From Perkinsus olseni (Eukaryota > Perkinsozoa > Perkinsida > Perkinsidae), in contig JABANP010000002.1 of assembly GCA_013115135.1 (NCBI GenBank), forward strand, positions 124,001 through 188,000: a DNA stretch of 64,000 nucleotides. The letters run 5' to 3'. The notes below the pieces were generated by a model. The model was given only the letters and a program-made list of their open reading frames with translations, ran no database searches and had not been told where the DNA came from. Below, piece by piece: positions 57,708-64,000 of this stretch. Numbering within the stretch: the stretch's first letter is position 1; every line of letters begins with the position of its first letter. Made by a program: the position numbers and the translations under genes.

Positions 57708-59338
57708 CTACCTCCACAAGAGCACCCCCGAGGACGTGACCCCGCGAGTGACCGCTCTAAGGGTGTCCTCATCAACGGCATTCAAGCGCAGTCTTCTCAG
57801 CTTTGGCAGTCCAGCTAGGACCTGAAGGGAGGAGTAGTTCGGCTGGCAGCAATGGTGGCACAACCTACCCGCTCTACATGGACGGGGGTCGCCATCGAAG
57901 GGCTTCCCATTCCAGAGAGCTCCTCGAGTTCGGGTGTAATGGCCTACCCGCTGCATCAAACGACTTGAATGAAAAACTACTAGCATGAGCACGAAGTCCG
58001 TGATCCTACTCGGTCCACGGTCCAACCTCAAGATACTTCATCTGCGGCAACGCCATCGGAAGCGTCTCGGCCAGTGCATCCACAGCGGCTTGGGTGGTGA
58101 GGTGGAAGACTCTTAGCTCCACTAGGTTGCACTCTGAAAAGCATTACCGCAGCGTGCTTCAAAACCCCCACAAGAGCCGGGACAGCGAGTACTCCCAACT
58201 CCTAACGGTCGTCGAAGAAGCGACGAGAATATTATTCTCTTCGACGAAACGCCCAAGGGTGCCTAGTTTCACGATCACCAACAACAAGACGACCACCTAA
58301 CGGAGTCCCCGACCAGTCCTCACCTCCATCCCAACGAAGCAGGGCTCCGGCAACTTCCAAGGCGGCACTCTCCGGTCGCACTCCCATCACCAATCGACTC
58401 AGCCGAGGGGCCACAACAGAGCCATTATCAGGCAGAAGGGTACAGCCTCTAACCACAGTGATCTGCCAGGATAACATCACTCAACACCACCGCTTCGACA
58501 CTAACCTGAGTGAGCTCAAGGCGCCTAAGATTCTCCATCCGTGCTGGCAATCTGACTGAGCGTTGAGGGGAAGGCTCCAAGATGAGACCATCCAGAACCA
58601 AAGACTTCACCGCAGCCATCGCCTAGACAAAACGCCGAGTAGTCTATGAGTGACCAGTCGTCCCTCCAGGTACCCTGCTGTTCTCTAGAGTCCTTATTAT
58701 TGGCACTGGATCTTCGCCCACATCAGCACACTTGGCGAATCGCACAATACGGATGCTGTCATCGAGGGACTCCGCGATGCTTCCGAGCCGAGCCAGCACT
58801 CTCTTAGCCCTGAGGCGGTATAAAGGTGTCGGAATTGTGGTATGATACTCAAGAGTATTGCTCTGAAGACCATCCCCTTTTCAGGTCCACTTTTTCGACG
58901 ATTCCACACGTTCTCCCGCCAGAAGACGCGGCCGAACCAAAAAAAGCGAGAAACCTTCCTCACGCCGCTGCTGTCGCCTCCCATCCCCCAGGCTTACCGT
59001 GAATCACAATGGCCACTACGTATCACAGCCGTGAAGTCCACATCAAGGGTCTCCAAGTGGCCTTGGGTCCATCTATCCAGAAGACTATCAGGGCCGAACC
59101 TCGGGGGGCTGTGCCGAAGCAGATGCTGTACCGCCCTCAACGCTGGTCTGGACAGGTCCGATCTGGCCACCAACTGACAACAATCACCCAACCTCCCGAA
59201 GTGAGGATGTGTTTTTAAGCTCACCCCTCCAGTGGTGAGAGGATGACGAACAGTCTCGGCATGAAGACGGCTGGTCCTCGCAAAGTTGGCAGCATCAATA
59301 GGGTCTAGGAAACGCACAACGCGAATGAGAGGCCCCAT
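57708..59338 (-). CDS. F-box/leucine-rich-repeat protein
   Basis: F-box/LRR proteins are substrate receptors of SCF ubiquitin ligases. The minus strand at about 59338-59220 encodes PLIRVVRFLDPIDAANFART SRLHAETVRHP, an F-box-like helix pattern. Downstream exons carry LRR-type units: HLETLDVDFTAV (near 59040), KSLVLDGLILEPSP and MENLRRLELTQ (near 58610-58520), after a GTTAGT...GGCAG intron ITVVRGCTLLPDNGSVVAPR LSRLVMG (near 58470-58390), and LAGLPKLRRLRLNAVDEDTL near 57815. Introns are short as elsewhere. The F-box is weak, so an LRR-only protein is possible. No start or stop is firmly fixed; the first ATG in the F-box exon is at 59338. Confidence 0.5.
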
Positions 59339-59339
59339 A

Positions 59340-60364
59340 GGGAGAACAGCGTCCCTATCGTCAAGGGGACCTGAGGTATGCCAGTGGGGTGAGGGCTGAG
59401 ACGCACAACCCCACCAATGCCCCGACCCGCGGGGATGTGTTCGCTCGGCAGCCCAACATCCCTCGCGCTGTCTTCATAACGAATAGGGGATCGAGTAGCC
59501 CTTCGTCCAGTGCCACGTTGAGTGCCGTCAATATGGACAATCGGACCTGTTCAGAGAAGTGTAGGTCCTGCGTGATGGAGGCACAGGTTCGATCCCTGGC
59601 GAGGGCACGTTCAGTCGCGTGCCCCGCTCCCGTACCGTTCCATGCCGAACTAGATGTGCAATAAGCCTATCCAAATACCGGCTCAGGAGATCCTTAGCGG
59701 ACTTTCGTATACCTGTGGCCATGAACAATATACGCCATCCGTGAATGCGCATCGCTCCGTCGGCATTCTCAGTAGATTTCCTAATTTGCTCAACATAGAA
59801 CGACTACAGCCCTTGGTCTCGCTCTTGTGCGCTATCAAGCTTTCCGCTTCCGGAAATACGACTTTGTATGCAGACGGCAAGCAGACGATACCCTCATGAT
59901 GCACTCAGTACGGCCGTGACTAGTGCTGATGCATAGAGAAAGAGTAATCACCAGAGGCCCCTCCCGCCAATACTTCGTCGCGTGGTGTAGACTACCACCA
60001 CTACTACAACTGTAATGGGCTACCGTATGAACCAGAAGGATGATCGGCAGGTGCGCAGTTGATAGGGTCAAAACAGCCCTGTCCGCGCCAGTCCTGTCAG
60101 TACGATCTCCTCTATACAATACCGGAAACGTTCCCGAATGCTCTCAGGATTTTCCGACGGGACCGTATCTTGGACCGTTTGCTAGATTGTGATCGCCCCT
60201 CCTACCTTCTTTGCTACTGCCGTCTCCGCCCTCCGAGGAACCTTCTCCCGCAGGGGCGCTGCTACTACTGGTAGCCATACCGCCGCCACCATTACTACTG
60301 CCACTGTTACAGCATGGGTCCATTGAATAAATGGTGATATCACATAGACTAAGTCACACCTCTT
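59340..60364. other. No gene recognised
   Basis: Short frames only on both strands. At 59586-59602 the plus strand has CAGGTTCGATCCCTGG, another B-box-like string with a four-pair T stem but no A-box that I can place. Nothing else stands out. Confidence 0.4.
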
Positions 60365-60381
60365 TCGCGCGCCACGAAATT
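60365..60381 (+). promoter_or_regulatory. 17-bp CGCGCCACGA motif, copy 4
   Basis: TCGCGCGCCACGAAATT, the consensus itself, on the plus strand. The nearest downstream plus-strand starts are ATG 60494 and ATG 60567. Confidence 0.55.
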
Positions 60382-60566
60382 ACCCCCACCTAATTGATGA
60401 CCACTCACAACAGCATCACACTGAGGTAGCTAAGAAACACATACAGGACTTGTTGCTGGTCAAGAATAGCAGAGGTTGATGGTACAAAAAGATATGTCTC
60501 AGGTTACCGAGGACGATGGACCGCAGCCGCTGGTGAATTGGCCGCCGCCGGTCGAGCGGGCGAGGC

Positions 60567-60674
60567 ATGGGTGTTAGCATCTCTCAGTCGATTGAGGAAG
60601 GACTTCTTATGGCCATTCTGATGCCGCTTAGTGTTGTTCTTTGCCTTCTCCCTTGCTTCTACTATCGGGGTTGA
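60567..60674 (+). CDS. Small single-pass membrane ORF with a myristoylation-like start (35 aa)
   Basis: The ORF reads MGVSISQSIEEGLLMAILMP and then LSVVLCLLPCFYYRG before TGA. MGVSISQS fits the N-myristoylation rule (Gly2, Ser6), and residues 14-31 form one hydrophobic helix. It lies about 190 bp downstream of motif copy 4 on the same strand. An alternative is that part of this is intron joined to the frame from ATG 60494 (MSQVTEDDGPQPLVNWPPPV). The small size means it could be chance. Confidence 0.3.
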   Translation: MGVSISQSIEEGLLMAILMPLSVVLCLLPCFYYRG

Positions 60675-61354
60675 CTCCGCAGTAGCAGCTGAGTTCTCCC
60701 GCTGATACCGGATCTGTTCGCTGTAACCCTGACAAGGGAGACGAAAACTGAGGTTTATGAACTGAAGGTTTTAACTGACGACACTATTGGTAAGATGTAC
60801 TCCTACTACTACTACTTCAGTCAGTAAGAGCTTATATTCATGTAGGGGACGCGCGCCCCTCGAACACCAGAAAATTTGTGCCATTGGGATCTATTCATAG
60901 CATCCCTCCGAGCGCGCCTCCATACACCACCACGATCCTCACAATTTCTCTTCACCAACATCAACCATCCGAAGGTCGCCTTGCACTCTGCCTCTCTCCA
61001 CTCCCTCTGTACTACTGCTACTTCCATCACCCCATTGAACGACACATTCCGATCGTCTTACTTGCTACTATCACACACCGATGGCTGCTAGGCGTTCCCA
61101 ATCACAACCAAAGAGCCATCGTACGGCACCATCGTCCCCACCCTGAGAGATGTTATTCTACCTTCTTATAGCTCTCCTCGTAAGTCGGTGGCACCACAGG
61201 CATCATGCGATGCTTCTTCGCATCCCCTGCTCCTCTGGTACGAATCCGTTGCTCGGGGGAACGTCGTCTTACATGAGGCGCCATTGTTGGTGGTGATACT
61301 GGCGACGAACCGCGATCCGATAGAAACGAGACCGATCAGCCTCGTTGATGTTCA
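60675..61354. other. No gene recognised
   Basis: A minus frame 61045-60821 (AVVQREWREAECKATFGWLM and a basic tail) and an overlapping plus frame occur, but neither has a motif. This is the 3' flank of the membrane protein that ends at 61355. Confidence 0.35.
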
Positions 61355-62737
61355 TCACCCCTGATTACCACTGGTCATTCGAGCGTTCTGCCCCGACACT
61401 AAAATTGGCAGCTTCGGAGCAGCAGCAGGCAAAGCGACGGCTTCCAGCCTCTCCTCCGCCCAGTCTTCCGTAAGATAGCGCCACAAGGACAGCCCTCTAG
61501 CCTCGCCTGCCATGTCCATAACTATCTCCCATCCAAGGATTCGGTCATCATCACCATGCGCGATGACTTCCCCATCAGACCGCGGTAGCATGGAAGGTGG
61601 TGCCTCGACATCCGGCGTAACATGACCCGAGTGATAGTTAGCTGAGCAGCCGTCGATGAGCCGGAGTAGCTGCCAGAAGGTGAGCCCGGTGGTCTCGTTG
61701 AGCTTCATGGCGTGCTTGAGGGACAGCTGGATGTCCTTCAGAAATGAGTTACTCTTGACGGCAAGGTTGTTGATGCAGAGGCGAGACCTCTCTGCTTCGT
61801 CACTAACTTTGCCATGTGCCCGTGCCACTGAGCAGGCCGCTGTTACGCATACCACACCATCCACAAATACTTCCAAGGTTACCACTAGACCACTGATGAT
61901 ACCCGATTGGGCCGCTATATAATGGCTCGAGAGCATCCCACATCCTGTTGTAAGAAGGATAATAGAGAAGCAGGCCAGCAGAGGCGTCCAGGCCTCCGCT
62001 ACGACAGAATGGAAGACCCTTCCCAAGGACACCTCGTGGATGCCCTGCAGATCATAGATGAAGCGGGCGAAGGTTATCAATGAGAGAAGGCTGAGCACCA
62101 CACCAGCCAAGGGAAGCCCTATGAGCTGCAGTACAGCGTAGGCGATGACGATGACCATGCAAGAAAGTTGGAATATAATCTCAAGCGACTTCCAAGACCA
62201 CTCCCGTATAACAATACCGGTGGCGCGGTGCATGCTGTGGGCTTTGAGCTTGCGCAGCTGTACCCCGCGATACCGTAAGTTCCACAAAAGATGGTATCTA
62301 AAAAGGGAGAGTCCGCACGGTGAGGGAGGGGAGGTATTACAAAGGCGCCGTAGTGAGTAACACTACTGGACCGACCCAGCCCTTGGTGGTGTTGCCCGGG
62401 TAGCAGACCAGCAGCTGTAGGAGGAGGTACACTAGGGTAAGGGTTGATTGTAGGACCCCTAGTATGATGCCATACTCCATTGCTAGGCCTTCCCGGACCA
62501 GTCCGATCTGTGAGGAGACACTGACGGGAAGACGGCGCCGGGCTGCCTTACCGCTATCCTTTCTTTGTCGATTGAGACAGAACTCCGACCAGAGACAGAT
62601 CCCTCTAAGGGCTCGGTGGTCTGGCGGTAGTTGATGGTAGTGGAGCGGAAGTCCCCACCAGCGAGAGTGACGTATCCAGACATGTAGCAGTAGTAGTGGC
62701 ACTGACGACGATGATACGGCAGTTCACCTCCACACAA
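61355..62737 (-). CDS. Multi-pass membrane protein, possibly polycystin (TRPP)-like
   Basis: The minus-strand first exon from ATG 62737 includes SGYVTLAGGDFRSTTINYRQ, an extracellular-style segment. A second exon near 62484-62345 holds EYGIILGVLQSTLTLVYLLL QLLVCYPG (one helix). The long exon from about 62295 to 61355 has VQLRKLKAHSMHRATGI, then helices IIFQLSCMVIVIAYAVLQLI and AGVVLSLLSLITFARFIYDL, VVAEAWTPLLACFSIILLTT GCGMLSS and GIISGLVVTLEVFVDGVVCV, followed by a cytosolic tail. The layout of an extracellular 'GG' segment, helices and a late pore-like helix pair recalls polycystin channels, but no diagnostic motif is certain. TAA/TGA stop near 61355. The 17-bp motif lies 102 bp upstream. 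Confidence 0.4.
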
Positions 62738-62838
62738 GGCCTATGTATCGGGTGGGAACAAGCGTGCTAGTATGGTGTTGAGAATGCATGCAGGCCAGTG
62801 CCAAGACCATGTTCACCTCCGTCGAGCGATGTGAATAT

Positions 62839-62855
62839 AATTTCGTGGCGCGCGA
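62839..62855 (-). promoter_or_regulatory. 17-bp CGCGCCACGA motif, copy 5 (upstream of the polycystin-like gene)
   Basis: On the minus strand it reads TCGCGCGCCACGAAATT, identical to copy 4, 102 bp before ATG 62737. It lies in the region between divergent genes (the plus-strand SRPRB starts at 63081). Confidence 0.65.
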
Positions 62856-63080
62856 CGGTGGTGGTCCGCAACTTGCGTTGTTTCATTCACCCATCGCCAC
62901 AATCAGTGAGAGCCGTCTGCTTGAAAGCCTCGTGGTTCGACATAAGGAGCTCCTCGCCCTTATTGCACTGTCTAGTTTGACCCATACCGAGGGAGCTCCT
63001 CCACAGAAGGGTTCATAGTCGATAAGGTGGGGTGAGGGTTGTACCAGAAGTCCCCCTGCCCTTCTCACAGTATCTTTGTT

Positions 63081-64000
63081 ATGACCATCATCTCGTCGTG
63101 GTTATCCGAGGTTGGGCATAGCCTCTCTCGGACCACCGGCCTGAGTGATGACCTTTCCTACTGGCTTGCTATAGTAGCCAGTGCTCTCGTACTGGCTGCG
63201 TTGTTATTTGGTAGTACTGGGGTAACCTAAGGGGGACTTGAGCAACGATAAAGTCGTAGCGTCTCTTAGCGCTCTTTTCTCCTTCGATCTTGAAATGACT
63301 TCTCGTTCTTCGTAAAATATGGAAAAATATCATTTTGTCGGAAAAGCTCGTTCTTTGGAGGAAGAAAAGAAATCGATAACTCGATCGCGCGCTGCCTTGA
63401 ATACGACCACGTTAGAGTAGTGAGCTCTGCAGGCCTGAGGGATAGCTCTCAACCTAATGGGGATGATCATAGTAATTCCAGTGCCACTCCTGGACTTGGC
63501 CGTATTCCTCAGCTAGCCTCTACGTATTGGGCTTCTGGTCGTCCGGTGGTAATGGCAGTAAAGGGAAGAGAGGGAAGCTGGTCATGCTGATGGGCCCCTG
63601 TGGAGGTGGCAAGACTGCTATGTTTTCATGGTGGAAGGTGATACCGGGCGGCGCGCATACTTAGCATCCTCGTCCGTGTTCTCGGTTGCTGGCGAAGGTC
63701 CCAAGGGTTGATAGGGGCTAGCCAGGATTGATTTTGCTACTTTCGCAGCACCTCCCGATGAGGGACAGAAATCCTTCCCTCGCTCGTTCGGTCGTGACAC
63801 ACTGAGTTCACTGGTGATCATCATCATCATTATCCCTGTAGTCCCGTAACCATCCCGAGACGGTGTCCTCGATCCGACCGAATAGGGAAGTCGTCACTCT
63901 GCCAACAGGGAAGCAGGCGGAGGTACTAGGGCATGGGAGAAGGCTAGTGGAGACGACTTGGACAGGTCGTGGACTTCCCCGGACACAGACGGTTGAAGTT
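63081..64000 (+). CDS. SRPRB: Signal recognition particle receptor subunit beta (3' end beyond window)
   Basis: SRPRbeta is an ER-membrane Ras-like GTPase that anchors SRPRalpha and helps dock ribosome-nascent-chain complexes. The first exon (63081-63210) encodes MTIISSWLSEVGHSLSRTTG followed by the transmembrane helix YWLAIVASALVLAALLFG. After a longer intron, an exon near 63545-63625 has KLVMLMGPCGGGKTAMFSW, the P-loop GxxxxGKT. A later exon, starting after CTGTAG near 63841, reads SRNHPETVSSIRPNREVVTL and PTGKQAE (switch I with Thr/Ser-Val-Ser-Ser-Ile). A 43-nt intron (63923-63965) joins it to VVDFPGHRRLK, the D-x-P-G-H G3 box typical of SRPRbeta. The window ends there, so the rest of the GTPase domain is missing. 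Confidence 0.85.

Noticed and set aside
1..64000. CRISPR arrays, bacterial insertion sequences or prophage
   Set aside because: No regularly spaced direct repeats, transposase or phage genes were seen; the genes are eukaryotic with introns.

Overview
The window is a gene-dense, intron-rich protist nuclear genome segment. The best overall fit is a Perkinsus-type alveolate. This is an inference from several signs: spliceosomal introns of only about 42-58 nt with plain GT...AG ends; a glycosyltransferase-90 protein with a Cys-rich CC...CWD...CC front module; a Mei2-type RRM protein carrying VKNTFLHF; RAP-domain and LOTUS-domain RNA-biology proteins; and a tandem pair of intronless secreted pepsin-like proteases. 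No bacterial operons, CRISPR arrays or complete rRNA genes are seen. Because most genes are split by short introns, single open frames show only pieces of them. Several gene ends below are estimates from splice-compatible reading.

Layout. 0-7 kb, plus strand: possible helical-repeat exons, a dual-specificity phosphatase, an unknown protein, a KCTD/BTB-type protein whose frame is broken exactly at TCC TGA, and a RAP-domain protein. 7.8-8.9 kb: a two-RRM Mei2-like protein. 9.8-21.7 kb, minus strand: a long block of low-complexity exons, a double CW zinc-finger chromatin protein and the spliceosome-disassembly factor TFIP11/STIP. 22.8-26.6 kb, plus: two secretory-pathway glycosyltransferases (GT90, then a GT34-like protein). 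26.7-34.1 kb, plus: a long coiled-coil protein with a tRNA-like sequence in one intron. 34.4-42.1 kb: three APC-superfamily (polyamine-transporter-like) genes, one plus and two minus; the minus pair shares a near-identical tract that includes an intron. 43.0-46.7 kb: ribosomal protein eL15 (minus), then a LOTUS/OST-HTH protein with a PAM2 motif (plus). 48.5-53.0 kb: two pepsin-like proteases separated by repeats; the second has lost the DTG glycine. 53-59 kb, minus: membrane-protein exons, a RING-plus-membrane fragment and an F-box/LRR protein. 61-64 kb: a multi-pass, polycystin-like membrane protein (minus), then the start of SRP-receptor beta (plus), cut by the window end.

The most striking unexplained signal is a 17-bp motif, TCGCGCGCCACGAAATT and close variants. 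It occurs five times, each time upstream of a gene start and in the same orientation as that gene (KCTD, RAP, eL15, a tiny membrane ORF, the polycystin-like gene). It behaves like a lineage-specific core promoter or initiation element. Functionally the window is a mosaic: RNA metabolism (RRM, RAP, TFIP11, LOTUS/PAM2, eL15), secretion and glycosylation (SRPRB, GT90, GT34, proteases) and transport. There is no evident single pathway cluster beyond the GT90-GT34 pair and the transporter and protease families.
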